Part shown: piece by piece, positions 22,101 through 35,292 of the stretch
Numbering within the stretch: position 1 is the stretch's first letter
Layout of the letters: each line of letters opens with the position of its first letter
Assembly (NCBI GenBank): GCA_003117195.1
Contig: BDSI01000044.1
Location: 561,163-625,162 of the forward strand
Origin: Eudorina sp. 2006-703-Eu-15
Taxonomy: Eukaryota; Chlorophyta; Chlorophyceae; Chlamydomonadales; Volvocaceae
Direction: 5' to 3'
Length of the DNA: 64,000 bases
The notes under the pieces: model-generated
What the model was told of the DNA's origin: nothing
Database searches by the model: none
What the model saw: the letters and a program-made list of their open reading frames with translations, nothing else
Made by a program: the position numbers and the translations under genes

Positions 22101-22622
22101 CCTGCGCGAAGGTGGACCTGGGTTTGGGGTGACCTTAAGTGCAGGGAGGGCTCAGGGCGCCAGGAAGGGCCACCCATCGGGGGTGGTGGTGGTGGTGGTG
22201 GCTGCCGTTGGGCCGTTCGGGTTCTTTGCTGGGGTGCTGCAGAAGCCGACCAGTAAGGCCCCGACCAGCCCCCGGCCGCGGCCGCCGTCGTGCCCCACCG
22301 CACAGTCGGGCGCCCACCCGCGACTTGGGAGTGAATGGATGGGGTCACCGGTACAGCGGCGAAGGGAGACCCCGACTTGTGTTTCTTTCGACTGCCAGGA
22401 GGCCCCGGCATGGGTCCGCTGCTGCGCGGTGTAGCAGCGCTGAGGCGGACACACGGACGCGGCCGCTAATGCTGTTGCTGATGCTGATGCTGTTGCTGCT
22501 GTCTCCTGCTGCTGCCGCAGGCGCTGAGCGGCGACGGGGTCCGGGCCTCCACGGCCTCCTCGGGGGGCGCCGGGGAGGGCAGAAGCATCATGGGCCGCCT
22601 GAGGGGCCTGTTTGCGCAGTGA
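19135..22622 (+). CDS. Five-exon protein of unknown function (about 640 aa)
   Basis: Exons 19135-19278, 19427-19506, 19638-19981, 20419-21671 and 22521-22622 join with every phase matching (0, 2/1, 1/2, 0) to an open frame of 641 codons. The N-terminal third has order-like composition (DDVREIFGRALDAARS, RSEARLMAEDNRR) and an acidic Ser/Glu/Asp cluster. The large fourth exon is Ser/Ala/Gly-rich with poly-Ala and Gln runs. The last exon ends SIMGRLRGLFAQ. No domain is recognised. An optional intron may lie inside exon 3 (about 19728-19820). Its length is a multiple of three, so both forms stay in frame. The fourth donor (GTGGGT at 21672) is the best of two in-phase choices. The start context is ordinary and a short out-of-frame ATG precedes it. 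Confidence 0.7.
22030..22120. repeat. 16-bp tandem repeat in intron 4 of the 19135 gene
   Basis: Five or so copies of a unit containing GCGCGAAGGTGGACCT, nearly identical to one another. Confidence 0.9.
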
Positions 22623-25600
22623 GTGAGCGAGTGAGTGAGCGAGCGCGGCGCGGCGCTGGAGTACATAGGGGTGCGGTGGCGGCTGCTGCACCCGGGGCAA
22701 CGGCGGCAGCAGCGGCAGCAGCGGCAGCAGCGGCAGCAGCGGCAGCACTGCTGCCAGCCGCAGCCGCGCGGCCGGGGCGCCACGGCCGCGGCTGCACAGC
22801 TGACAGCCTCGAACGGGTTTCCATCTCGACATCAAAGGGTCTGAGCCAGCCAGACGCCATCGACGCCTCAGAGGCCATCAGTCTCACTCTGACAGACTGA
22901 CTGACAGACTGACAGACTGACAGACAGACTGACAGACTGACTGGGGACTTGGTTGACGTCCAGCGAGCGCCGGCCGGCCCCACGGGACGAACCTGTACAT
23001 CACCGTACTGAAGTAGAGGACAATTGTACGTCGAGCGCGGCTTGCGTTGCTACAGGTCGCACGTGTGTGAGGGGGGATGGCTGTTGTGGACGTGCTTATC
23101 TGGGGGCACTTCCACCACGATCCCGTTTTTGCGACAGCCCTCACCCGTGGCCCCACAGCATATACCAGCTACCGGACGGATCTGTACGACACATCTTGAT
23201 GGGATGACCCCGATCGGATCGGATCGGATCTGTTATGACATGACCTGGCCTGATCTGACGCAGGCTCGGTCTGCAACTTCGCGCACAATAGTAAGTACGG
23301 CAAGTACGATGGCGATGGCGTGTGTGTGTGTGTGGTCTAACGACCCGTTCACGGTTGTGCGGTGATGATGGTTTCCGGGGGCCCCAGTGACCCGAGAACT
23401 GACCTGTTGCACAGCACCCGGGGTGAAACAAGAACGACGATGACGACGCTGAGGTATTGATGATGAGCCTGGCAGCTCGGAGCTGCCTCGGCTGGCCCCC
23501 TCAACGCCTTGCAGCCCGTGGTTTGGGCCCGGGAGGAGCTGCGGAGGAGAAACAGGAGACATCGGGCGCTGTACACGAGAGCATACCTCTCGGGTCGAGG
23601 GCTGTGCTGTGACGTCGGTTCCCCCCTTAGAGCCCGCGTGTGCACCACCCAGTATATTGGTACTTGGGTTTGGGTCGGGCGGGTCTCTTATCTAAGCACA
23701 CAGCGCACTCACGGGGGGCTCACTCACGGGGCCCGGGCTCTCCGTTTCACGTGATGTACATAGCATTCACTGGCAGAGATACCATGACACTGCCGCCACC
23801 GCCATCACTTCTATGTGGACCACGTTCGGGGGCTCCCGAGTACGTTATCCGTGTCACCGGCTGCATCCACTGAGTTTCATAAGGCCCTGTGGGAAGCGAG
23901 GGGGAGCGGGGGTCGGATCGTGCCGTCCCCCGGTGTGGGCTCCCCCGAGAGCCGGGTACCTGGGGGCTTGTCTGGGGCCTTCGGTTGGCTTGCGGGTGCG
24001 GCCATTCTCGAACTGTGTTCGGGCACAACACCAACTGCAAAAGCACCGGGGCTGTGTGGGCATGTGGGGAAGGCACATAGGGGCCGCGTAAAAGAAAACT
24101 GAGGGAGGCTGTGGTGTGCTGGAGCTGCAGGGGGGTTGGATGCAAGGGCAGTCCGAACCCAGTTGGTCGCGGCCTCCCTCGGCCTGCCTTCCCAGGGGCG
24201 GTGTTGGGGTCCTCCTCCGCGGAGGTTGATACCATGATGACGGAATGCCCGAGTTGGCGACGGGGCGGCTCGTCCCATGACGGTTGAGTAGCGGTTGGGC
24301 GACGGTTGGGTGGCGGTTGAGAACTAACTGAACACTGATTCGGGCTGGTTAGCAGCCTTTGGTTAGCAGACGTTGGCCAGCGCCAGGCACGGACACGTGT
24401 GCGCGCGTGTTTCTCAAACATGCGCTTGTCTACTATTAATTCCATGATGTGTTTAATGATAAGCCCGCCCATGTTTTCCATACGTGTGTGTGTGGTCTTA
24501 GGCAGGCAGCACATTTCTTTCTATGTGTGTGCTTCTTTCTATGTGTGTGTGTGTGTGTGTGTGTGTCCCAGGACCTGCCATGCCGGTGTATGTACGGCCA
24601 TCACCCCAATCAGACAGACTACCGCAAGATGTGTGTGTGTATGTGTGTGTGTGTACGGATAAGGTCCTCGAGCCCCTGGGCGAGCTACCGGCTGTCCGGC
24701 TGGCTCGTTGGGCAGCATGGTGCCGGTGGGGCCCTGTGTGACCGGGATAGGGTCCGTTTGGAGGGCCACGTAAGGGGAGGGGGGAACCAGGGATACTGCA
24801 GCTTCCACAGGAAGCGGGGAGAATATTTCCAAGTCGGCATCTGCATCCTTTGCTTGGGGCGCATCCATACCTCTTGTCGGCGTGGGATGTGTGACCGGCG
24901 CAGGGGGCCGGCGGGGACCTCCGTACGTTAACTGACACGCCGTACTTCAGTGCACCCGACTGCCCGCGCATGCCTTTCGTGTCCAGATGCCCATGGATCG
25001 CGATGGATGCGGCGCCCCTTTTGAGTTATTTACCACCTTCCATCGGTGCCCAAATGTTACGCCATAGGCCGGGGTGTTGCAAGGGTCGGCGGGTTCGAAA
25101 GGTCGTGGGGTGTCCATACACCGGTGTCTTTCTTCGCCGGGGTGACACTGAAGGCGCGGGATGCCCACATGGGCCCTAGGCTGGCTGTGGTGATTGAGTT
25201 GACGGCTTTGGGGGACGACACGACAGGGGTCGCTCCAGGGGTTCCTCTCCAGGGGGCGGAATGGTTGGGGGGACGTCGGGCGATGTGTGTGTGTGTGTGT
25301 GTGCGTGTGTGAATCGTTACATATCTGCCGGGCCGACGCTGGCCGGGGGCGCTAACCCGCCCCATACGGGAGACCGCCGAAGCATTCTCCCCCGGATTCG
25401 GGGGAGAGGGGCGTAAGGGGCCTCTGTCCCCTCGCTCTCAACCAAGGGCGCGCGCAAGATCCCTGAGGATCGGTGACAGCTGTGCCCCCTCAAGGGATTG
25501 GGCGGAAGCCCATCCCGGGCGGTCTGCGCCTCGCAGTCCGCTGTTCAACCTCCTCAAGTCCTTGCAACACCCAGGGCGCGCTCCTCAGCAATTCGGAGGC

Positions 25601-27758
25601 GTGCCCCTGCCCGGTGCGGTAAAACTAGCCTGGTCCCACGTCCCAACCTAATCGTACTAGCTAGGGTTGCACCATCCGGCAGGCCTGCCCGCCCAGTGTG
25701 TGTGTGTGTGTGTGTGTGTGTGCGGCGTCGGTTCAGATGAGGCTGCTGGTGGGCCTCGAGTGGCCGCCAGCCAGCAACAATAAGGCCCGCGTGGCGATCT
25801 GAAACCCTGCCTGGGACCCTCCTCGATGTGCATTTCTGTGATGTGGGAAAAAGCTGAGAAGGGGGGCAAGTGACGCCGCGGGGGAGCTCGAGGCGTGGGT
25901 TGGCTGGTGCGCTGTGGGATCATCATGTTGGGGGGAGGTGTGGGGGATTGGAACGGGAGAACATTATATTGCATGCACGCTGTGTGTGTGTGTGTGTGTG
26001 TGTGTGTAGGATTGTGCCGCACGTATGCTTCAGAAAGAAATCGCGCGTCTTCATCCTCGTCGTCGGGTGTGTATTATGTGACCGTGTCGAATGGCAAAGG
26101 CGCGTCGCGATCTATTGGTTGTCGTGTGTCGTTCTTTGTGGGCCTAATGGGACACCTTCCAGCGGGGGGCATTGCTGTCGTTTGCCACGTCGCTGCAAGG
26201 AGCGGTTCGGTTCACTCGCCTTCTCGTCCCGAGAACAAAAATGGCGTCTCTAGGAAACGAATCCCGAGGCCAGACCCCGCTGTCCAGCTGACAGGCGGTG
26301 TCCGGTTCTGACCACAGGGGCGGTTGTGGGGCGGTTGTGGGTTCACCCGACTACTTGACGGCCGGGCGCTGCGGCCGCAGTGGCCGTCCGACAGCATAAT
26401 CAAAGACACTGAGATGGGGCTGTTGAAAGCATTGGGATAAATGCGGTTGGCGCGGTTGGGGGCTCTTATGGCCACATTTCTTTTCCGTCTCGTCTTTCGG
26501 GCCGGTGTATTGGCGGCGGCGGCGGGTGCATCCGCCTTACCCGCCACGCCGTCGGCCAACGTCATGCAAATGAGGATGCGGTATGCGAGTCTGTGACCCG
26601 TGGGACGCAGCACGTCCCCTGTCGTACTATACGCGGACACCCGCGGACGTCGTCTATCCGTCCCTCTCTCTGTGTTGTGAAAGCGCCGCGGTCCGGCACG
26701 TCCGGCACGTAACCCGTGGTTGCTTTCAGTGTCACACCCACTAGTTGTGCTAGGTCCATTGTTAATGATGCTGTTAAAGTTACGGTGAATATGGTTACAG
26801 CAACGATGTCTCCATTTAAGCCGCCTCAGTGTCGTTACGTAACATATTGAACGGGTGCGCGTGGTCCGGTGCCGGCCCCCGTTGTCGTACATGGTATTCT
26901 GTCTGTGGCGTGCCGTTCGACGTACGGCGCCCCAGCTGTGTTTGTTTGCATTCCTGAAGTAAAGATGCCGTACGCATGCCGATTTGCCGTACATTACCTC
27001 CCGCATGCGCGCCACAAAGTACAGCGCCGCAGTTTTGCCGGCGGACCCAGTTATGGCAGGGCACGTAGTGAAGATGTGTATGCGGGTGTGTTCTAAGTCC
27101 TAAGCAAGGAGACAGGAAACAAGCCTGCGCGCGCGTGTGTTAGCAAGGAGACTGCGCGCGCGTGTGTGTGTATGTAAAATAAAACTGAATTTATGTACGA
27201 CTTTAGATGCTTTTAACGGTTTTTTCTGTCGTTTGGGACGTTGTACAGAGCCCCCAGCGAGGAATGAAGATCGCGATCGGGTGAGCACTGCTGCCGCTCA
27301 CCGCCCTCCACATCGCATGCTCCGCGCCGTGGTCAACTTTTGGCTGTGGCCTCTTGGAACCGACTTCCGGGCTGCCAGGTCTACGGATGGGTATCTGAAC
27401 TGGATGACGGGGCGGCGCAGCCGCTGGGCCGTGTGTTGGCTGCGGCGGGAGCTCGCGATGGACCCCCCCCCCGGGGTGAACTAGTGGATGGGTGGATCGG
27501 ACGGAGGGGGTGGGAGGTTGGAGGATTTGGACGGACTGTGGGGGTTGGGTGTAACCGAAAACTGAGCCGTGAGAAGCGAAGTCCGGCGGAACAGGGGGTT
27601 GGGCGGGTGTGTGGTGACGCTAGGGTGCCGGCGCAGGACGTGGATTGGAGGTACGCATAGCTGGCTGGAAATCGTGATCGGCAGGACGGACGGCCCGGGC
27701 GGTGCGCACAGTGGCTGCGGCGGGAGTCGGGTCGAGCGGCCTCTGGGCTGCGGTCTCA

Positions 27759-27789
<31 letters not shown>

Positions 27790-30700
27790 ACACGCTATCA
27801 CAGGATGGCTTGGCGGGGTCGGCGGGACGGAGGAAACTTCGTTGTTGCAGCAGCAGCAGCAGCAGCAGCAGCATAATTTGGGGCTGTTACCGCAGGTAGG
27901 CGTGGCTCCCGTTTGCGTGGGTCCTTGTCCTTGCTTGTGCACCGCTGCCTTGGTGTGTACGGCAACGCTGTACGATACCGATCTGGGTTTAGCCGGCTGA
28001 CGCGGTGCCTTTCGCCTAAAGTCACGGTAGTCAAAACCGTTCTGCCTCAATACAAAGTCGTATAATTCGTTGGTGGCACCTAAGCTCTCGGGTGTGTCCC
28101 TGTGCTGCGTTCCACACGGTATGGAACACTGCAACGTGCGGGATTCTCGCTAAACACTGCAACGTGTAAGAGCCCCTGGTTGGAGCCCAACCCCTACTGG
28201 AGGCTGCATTGGGCGGACCCTCCGTTGCCGCGTGACGGCTGCTGCACCAACGGCTACCAACGGCTGCCAACGGCTACCAACGGCTACCAACGGCTGCCAA
28301 CGAACGTTACCAGCTTCTGAACGTTTTCCACCCGCACTGCACTGCAACACGGCCGCCGCGATCACCATGTACGGCATCAGGGGATCGCCGAGCACAACAG
28401 CACCCGCTGAACATTGCTGCCGGATGTGAGATATGAAGATGAGGTCGATGCCTTCGCGTCGTGCGTCCTGGGAGTTGCAAGTGGGGCCCAGCGCGTTCCG
28501 AGCTCCCCAGGACATGACTCTGGGGCCGACCAGGAGTGAGTGTGCGCTCGCTCCGCGGTCGCGGCGGTTGCCACCTCCTCCCTCCAACCCGGGCTTGGGG
28601 TTGTGGGTGGCCATTTCTCAGATGTCCTGATCAAGCGCTTGGCCCAGCTACGGTGACCAGGCACTGGACCCCATCACGACGCGTTCAAGTTCAGTCATTA
28701 ATAGTTTAAATCGGCGGAACATGTCGCGGTGGCGCGGTTTCGTTTTTGCAGTGCGAGGTGAGGAGGCGGCTGTGGCTGTCACCGATGACCCTAGCGGGGT
28801 CCACCGAAACATCATTGACAACAACATCGCATATGCGCCCTGCCGCAGGCCCCACACTGGACGACACAAGGGTAATACTGTACGGCGCGCTGTCGTACTA
28901 CACGCCGCGCACCACAGGTGCTTGGTAAATGCAGCATGCAAACGGAAGGCGATGCGTGCTTTTGAGTCCGCTCCGCATTTGGGTTCTGCTGCGGTGGTTT
29001 GCCAGCAGCGATCCTCGAAGCCCGGTGAAGGGGATACCCGTCTCCACCTGTTGCCGAGTAGACGAGGGCCAGCTGTCTGGCACTCGAGGGCCCCAATCGG
29101 CACCATCCCGACCCAAATCAGAGGCCCCGAACCGGGGCGCTTGCGCGGGGTTGGACCCCCCGCTGCTGGGTCCCTTGACCTACTGCCCTCCTTCATCGCC
29201 ATCCACCTGGGCCACCGTCCACAGCCACAAAAGCTCATGAATCCGCCGTAACAAGAATTACACATCAGGACGGCGACAGACGCTTTGCGCGACGACCCCC
29301 TTCTGACGCCCTGCCACTGCTGCAGCACCGCCGTGGCTGCGACCTCCGCGGCTGCCCCACCCCGTGTGTTCAGCGAAGAAACCTGCCCGACCCCGTGGGG
29401 GTGTGCATAAGAAAACTGAGCCGCGAGAAGCGAAGTCCAGCTTGCGCTTGACAGGGGAAACGGGTAATCGAAGTTGATTAACACCCGAATTGATTATTGT
29501 GTGTGTGAGCCTGAGTGTGTCGTCATCGACATGACGGATCCACATGACGGCCGTACGGTACGGCACCCCGCTTGGTCCGCGCCTTGCCGGGGCTCGGGTA
29601 ACAACTAACCGACCGACCAACCAATCCATCAACCACCCATCTCCCACTCCGGGGAGTCCGCGGGCAGCTCACTGCCCACCGCCACCGCCACTCGGGTGCC
29701 GCAGCAGCTGTGTGCTGCAAGGGACGCCCCACCTCCTCCTCCCTTTCCACCTCCCCCGCCGCCGTCCTCCTCTTCCTCATCCCTCTCATCACATCCCATG
29801 TATCACGTGTGAGCAATTCTGACGCTGCCACGGATCGCGACCGCCTAAAACTGACCTGCCTAACGTACTCTGCACAACCCAACATCTCACTGCCTGGACT
29901 ACGGCCTGGTCCGGGTGCGGGTGAGGAGCACCGCATCTCGAGGCGCAGGCCCCCGACACGGCGCTCTCCAACCCACCTCCCGCCCGCGCATGCGGTCACG
30001 CCACTTCTTATCTACCGTAGGTGACCAAGTTGGCGCCGCCCGATGACGCGGCACCCCCCGACAGCACCCCTCCGTTCTCCGTCTGCATTTGGGTTGTTCC
30101 TTGGTTATGCTGTGTTTCCTCCCAACTTCCCGATCCGCCCCGTCCGCCCCGCTCCGCCCGCGCCTGCCTCCCTTGCCTCCTCCCCCACCCCAAACCAAGT
30201 GATGTTATAGGACTGCCGCGTCCTGTAGCCGCTTGCACAGGCGCCATGGTTTGACCTAACCAGGGGTTATGTCGGGCGGGTTTCTTCTAAACACGCGCCA
30301 CCAGATGACCGGCGGCCGAGCCTGGACGGGTCGGTGCCATGCCTCCACGCCGCGCCGCGCCGCGCCACGCCGCGCCGCGATGTGCCACGCAAGAAAGATA
30401 GACAGATAGGCCGGCAGGCAGGCAGGTGGACACCACGGGGTCAAAGTACAAACGTTCAAATACAAGAGCGCCACCTCCTCCTCCCTTCCCCCCTCCCCCG
30501 GACTGCCTGTGCCAACAGGCTGTTTTCAATCCAACCCCTCATTCAACCCCACCCCGGTGACGACGGATAAGCGCTGTGGGAGCAGGCGGACAGACCCCGC
30601 AGAGACCAGCCCCGCGACGCCGCCGCACGCCCCAGGTGTGGTGCGGTGGGGTGAGGTGAAGTGAGGTGAGGTGAGGCGGTGGGAACTCGCTGCGGGTAAC

Positions 30701-31217
30701 CCGGGCCCGTGCTCCACTGCCCAGCTCAGCCCTGTACCCGCGTCCAGTCCCCTCCACCACCACCACCACCACCACGCGCCCCTGCGACCCGCTCTCGCCC
30801 ATCCAGGCACCCCCTGGAGCTCGGTCCGCCGGCGACCGCCGCCGCCGCTGGTGCCGCCACCTTTGGGGCCCCTGGACGCCCAGACTCGCAGGACCCCGCG
30901 GCCCCCTGACCCCTGCCGCCGAAGCCCTGCCGCCTCTGGGTGGCGGTACACCACGTTTACCACGCTGACACGGCAGGCTGCTGGGGCCCCGGGCTGACCG
31001 ACCCGACCGCGGGTCCGCCAAATGGGAGCAGCCGCCGCGGCGCTGCCGCGCCGCAGGCCGCACCGCACCGCACCGCGCCACGCTTCCTGTCGTCCGGCCG
31101 GCCGGCCTCCACCCCCCTTCCGGCTCACCCTCCTCTGCATTCTCAGTATTTCTGGGTGTGCCCGGGTTCGTTTCGGGTTTCTTTCTTTTTTCAATTTCTC
31201 CATCCACACAACGGCCG

Positions 31218-31267
<50 letters not shown>

Positions 31268-31287
31268 CCCCTGCGGCTCTCCCCCCT
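22623..31287. other. Gene-poor, repeat-rich interval
   Basis: No gene could be supported across 8.7 kb. Contents seen: GACAGACTGACT repeats (22890-22945), several (TG)n tracts (24540-24570, 25285-25310, 25697-25725, 25980-26007), element copy B, GGCTGGCT (27751-27790) and CAG (27848-27875) repeats, a CAACGGCTAC repeat (28246-28303), and (CA)n at 31220-31265. A 267-codon minus frame (26212-27015) contains protein-like stretches but no recognised domain or splice pattern. Confidence 0.5.
25309..25698 (-). repeat. Dispersed element copy B, inverted and 5'-truncated
   Basis: The reverse complement matches copies A and C from their shared CAGGCCTGCC region to the 3' end ATATGTAACGATTC. The first about 75-80 bp of the full copies are missing and are replaced by (TG)n at 25697. 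Confidence 0.75.
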
Positions 31288-34200
31288 TCACAGCGGCCGC
31301 CACAGGTCCGACGAGACCGGCGGCCGCAGCGACGTCGTGATCTGGCGGCTGGGGAAGGAGGCGACTGACGGCGGCTGGGGCAGCTGCGCCTGGAGCACCG
31401 GCACGCAGCCCACACCACCGGCTGCGGCCCCGCCTGCTCCCATCAACGCCCCGCCCATCAGCCCCACCCCGGCGGTGAAACCCCCAAACCCCACCCCGCC
31501 CCCGCCCGCCCCGCCGCCGCCGCCGCCGCAACCCAAGGCACCCACGCCCGGGCCTAGGAACCCAGCCGCAGCACCACTGACGGGCAGTCCGAAGCATGCC
31601 GCCGCCGCCGCCTCTGGGCACGGCGCCATCACAACGTCCCCCACCGGCACCGGCAGCACAGGGGAGCCGACGGCACCTAAAGCGGCCGCGGCGGCGGCGG
31701 TAACGGCCCCCGCGGGACCCATGGGTCTCATCGTGGCGTCCCCCAAGGGCGCGGCCATGAACGCCTCCGCAACCGCTCGGTGATGAGCGACATCGATGGG
31801 CCCCGGCGCGCTGAGGCTGAAGCTGGACGATTCCGCCGCCGCCACGGCCGGGACGCTGGGCCCCAGCCCCAGCCCCAGCCCGGGGGCCCCGGCGGCGACG
31901 CCGCTCCGCGTCGCGCACTGCGGCGGCGGCGCATTGGCGCGGCCGCGCTGCGGCGGGAGCTGCTGGGGCACAGCCACTGGGCCGGGTGCCCGCGGCGGCT
32001 TGATCTGACCCATGGGTCCAAGCTGGGCAACTATGGACGTGAGCATGGCCGCATCGGCGCTCTGAGTGGGACGGTGGAAGCCGCCGCCGCCGCCGCCGGC
32101 GGCACCGAGCGCCTGCAGCCTTGACTGTCGCTGATGTCGCTGCTGCTGCTGCTGCAGAGGCTTTATCGTGTCGCGCCGTGGCTGGTTGTGATCCTGCGTC
32201 AGGGGCGGCTGCGGCTGTTGCAGCTGTTGCAGCTGCTGTTGCTGCTGCTCGACCGGCGGCTGCTGCTGCTGCTGCTGCAGGTGCGGTCGCGACAGTGCCT
32301 CCGAGACGTCCAAGGCCGGACCCCCCTGGATCTGGATCTGGATCTGCTGCTGTCCTGCCTGGGGGCTTAGCGACACGTGTTGCGGCCTCACCGCCGCCGC
32401 CATCCTCGCCCTCTGCTCCAACAGCGCCTCCAGATCCTCCCTTCCCAACCCCTCCTCCAGCTCAAGTTGCTCAAAATCGGGGACGGGCGGCGGCGGCGCC
32501 GCCGCCGCGGCGGCCGCCACCGCCGCCGCCAGCCGCTGCGACGGGTCCCGACCCGTGGCGGCCCCCACCTGGTGCGCGAGCGCCTCGTTGCCCCGCCGGG
32601 CCGCCGCCAGCTGCGCCGCCAGCTGCGCCGCCTCCTGCTCTAGGCCCGTCCTGGACCGCAGCAGCCCCGCTATGTCCGCCTGCAGCCGCTTGAGCTGCAC
32701 CTCCAGGACCTCCTGGTCGGCGGTGCAGCTGTCCAGGACCTGACTCAGCTGCTCGGCGTACTGCTGCTTGCGCTCCTTGGACTTGGCGGCGCTCTGGGCA
32801 AAAGGGCAGGGCGGGGGGCATTGCAGGGCGGAGCGGGGCGGCGCGGTGTCGCGTGGGTGTTCGTTGATGTCAGGCCCGCACCGCACGAAAGCACGGCAGG
32901 AGGGGTACAGGATTGGAAGACATTGCAAACTGCGCTGCTGCCAGAGGGCAGGAGGGGGGTTACTGTCAGACAGAGGCCGCTGGACAGCCGCCGGGCACTC
33001 GACCGGCGGCTCGGCGGCGCCGGGCCCTTCATAGAGCGCCACGAGGCACGATGACTGCGCAGCGCCTGCGCCGTAACCGCGACAGGGTCTGACACACGCA
33101 TGCGCGTTGACGACAGCGGCCTGCACGCACTTCCCTCCCTGTCTCCCTCTCCTCCCTCCCTCCCTCCCTCCCTCCCTCCCTGCGTCTTTCCCTCACGCAC
33201 CGCCCTGTTGGCGAGGATGCGGCGCATGCGCTTGGGGTCCAGCATCGCCAGCTCCCGCTCCGATTTGCCGTTGCCGCCCCGGCCCCGCTCCGATCTGCCG
33301 CCGCCGCCGCCGTCCCTGCGCCCCCGCCCGGCGCCCTGGCCACGCGGCGGCGGGTCGTCCTCGTCCTCGTCCTCCTCGTCGCTGTCGAGTCCCTCCGCGG
33401 TCGCGGCGTTGAGCCACTGCGAGATGCCCGGCACCTGGGACCAGGTCGCCTCAGCGGGGCGAAGACCCGCGCAGGCGGCCTGCCACTGGGCCCCGTCCGG
33501 ACATGACTGCACCCGCATCCAGTCCTCCGGAGGGGACAGCAGCCAGGGGCTGGGCCCCTCGGAGCGCACGGCCGGCGGCAGGGTGTCCGTTGCCGGTGGC
33601 GGCGGCGGCGGCGGCGGCTGCGCCGCCGTGGCCGTACCGGCCGCCGACCCGGGGCACGAGTCCCGACAATCCGTGCCGTGGCTTCCAGCCCGGCTCCTCA
33701 CGACGATGCGCGCGCCGCCGTCCGAAGCGCTCGGCTCCGGTCGGCGCTTCAGGTCGGCCAACAAGCTCTGCGCGCCGCCGGCTGCTGCTGCGGAGGAGGA
33801 TGCGGTGGTTGCGAGGTCGACGGAGAAGTTGCGCTGGTGGCGCCGCGCGGCGCGGGGCGGGGCCCCGGTGGCCGGGGCCCCGCCGGCACCCCCGATGCCC
33901 GCGGCCGCGCCCCCGCCCCGACCCAGATCATGGGCGGAGGCGGCGGACGCAGCCGCGGGCGGTAACGGCGCTAGGCCGACGTCAGCAGCCCGTTGGTGCA
34001 GGCCGCCGCTGCAGCTGTGGCTGTGGGAGCGCTGCGCGCCTGGCGGCAGGACGAAGGGAAAGGCGGCGTGGGAGGTGTCGAGTTGGGGCAGGGGCGGCGC
34101 GTCAGCGGCGCCCGGCGCCCCGGGCCCCGAGCTGCCGAAGACGCTTTGAGCGGATGCCGCGTCTTGAGAGCAGACGCGGTTCAGGTCGTTGGAGGTGCCC

Positions 34201-34625
34201 GAGGGGGCCGGCAGGGAAGTCGGTGAGAGTGCGAAACCCGCGGGCGGCGCGGATGCACAGTTGTCGGGCGGAAGGCGCTGCGCAATAAGCGAGATTTCGG
34301 GCGATGCGCCGCCGTACATCTGCCACTGGACTCCAGGGCGGATGATTGGGCCCCGGGCAGCTGCGATGTCCGGGTTCGGGGGAGTGACCAGCTCCGTTGC
34401 TGGGGAGGGCCGCATCGGCACAGCAGGCTCGTTGTGTGGTGGAGGGTGGCACAAGGGCGCCTTGCCGAACAGCACGTTGCCGGTGCCAGTGGGCAGCAAC
34501 GACCCCACGGAGAAGGCAGGCACGTCGGCGGGGTTTGAGTCGGTGTCCATGGGGCAGCTGAGGGTGGTGATGGTGCGGGTGTACGGCGGCCGCGCCGCGG
34601 TTGCCGCTGCGATGCCAACGTCCAT
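31288..34625 (-). CDS. bZIP transcription factor, plant group I (VIP1/RF2-like) type
   Basis: Exons 34625-33201 and 32793-31288 join in phase 0 within the basic region, giving 976 residues. The DNA-binding region reads LDPKRMRRILANRA then SAAKSKERKQQY, with the bZIP pattern Asn473-x7-Lys481. Lysine in place of the usual arginine at this position is typical of plant group I bZIPs. A zipper follows with heptad residues Leu491, Cys498, Leu505, Leu512, Leu519, Leu526 and Leu533. Flanks are low-complexity: Ala/Gly/Pro/Ser before the domain, and Gln-rich tracts, Pro and Gly runs after it. The protein should bind DNA as a dimer in the nucleus. The family's usual intron position between ANR and the SAA motif is conserved, but Ala475 replaces the common Gln. 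The 3' flank begins with (CA)n; target genes are unknown. Confidence 0.93.
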
Positions 34626-35292
34626 ATCGCCAGCGACCTGACGTCGTTGCGAGAAGAGGTAGCTGCTGGGGACGGGGTAAAGTCAGGGCTGGCCGTTCCT
34701 TGCGCAGGTGGCGCACCTGTACTTGACAGCTGCTTTGCAAGCTCGAGGTTGTCGGCAGTTTCAAAGAACCAGGAGCAATATGAATTCAGAGGAATACATG
34801 TCCGGGTCGGTGCAGTCTGCGTCCGCTCGCTTTCGTTGCGAAACCTTCCAGGCTACACTACGAAGGTTGCGGACCAAGAGGACATTTCAGACGACCTAGG
34901 GTGCATGTGTAAACACATGCCGATGCGTACAATGTCATTAATACACTCGTCGGATTCTATCGAGCCGGCGCATAACCCGCTGCCTGTTCCAGACCTGATC
35001 ATATATGTTGAGGTACTTTGAATGCGAACATAATATAAAAATTGGAAAAAGCAGCGTAAGGCCTTTGCAAGTCTACACTGTAAGCCAGCATTGGGCAATT
35101 GAAAGTTACACGCACGTACGATAATGAAGCCGAACTTTGCGAATCAACCGACAATGATTTAGCTCTTCAGTGCACAGGAAGCATAGATACAATCCTACCA
35201 CCTCTATATTTTAGAGAGGTATTTGCTGTTGCCCACAACCACTGCACCCGCAGCACCACACACAGTCCAGACGGCTGCCAGCGCACGCCACA
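34626..35292. promoter_or_regulatory. Divergent region between bZIP and plastid-protein genes
   Basis: About 670 bp separate two start codons that point outward. A 124-codon plus frame (34647-35021, non-ATG start) is open here but lacks splice or family support. I could not define promoter elements. Confidence 0.4.

Noticed and set aside
30539..31918. 459-codon minus frame with a Cys-Val run
   Set aside because: Runs through the (CA)n tract and overlaps the bZIP 3' exon in another frame; no domain.
34647..35021. 124-codon plus frame between divergent genes
   Set aside because: Starts without ATG, overlaps both promoter regions and shows no conserved feature.
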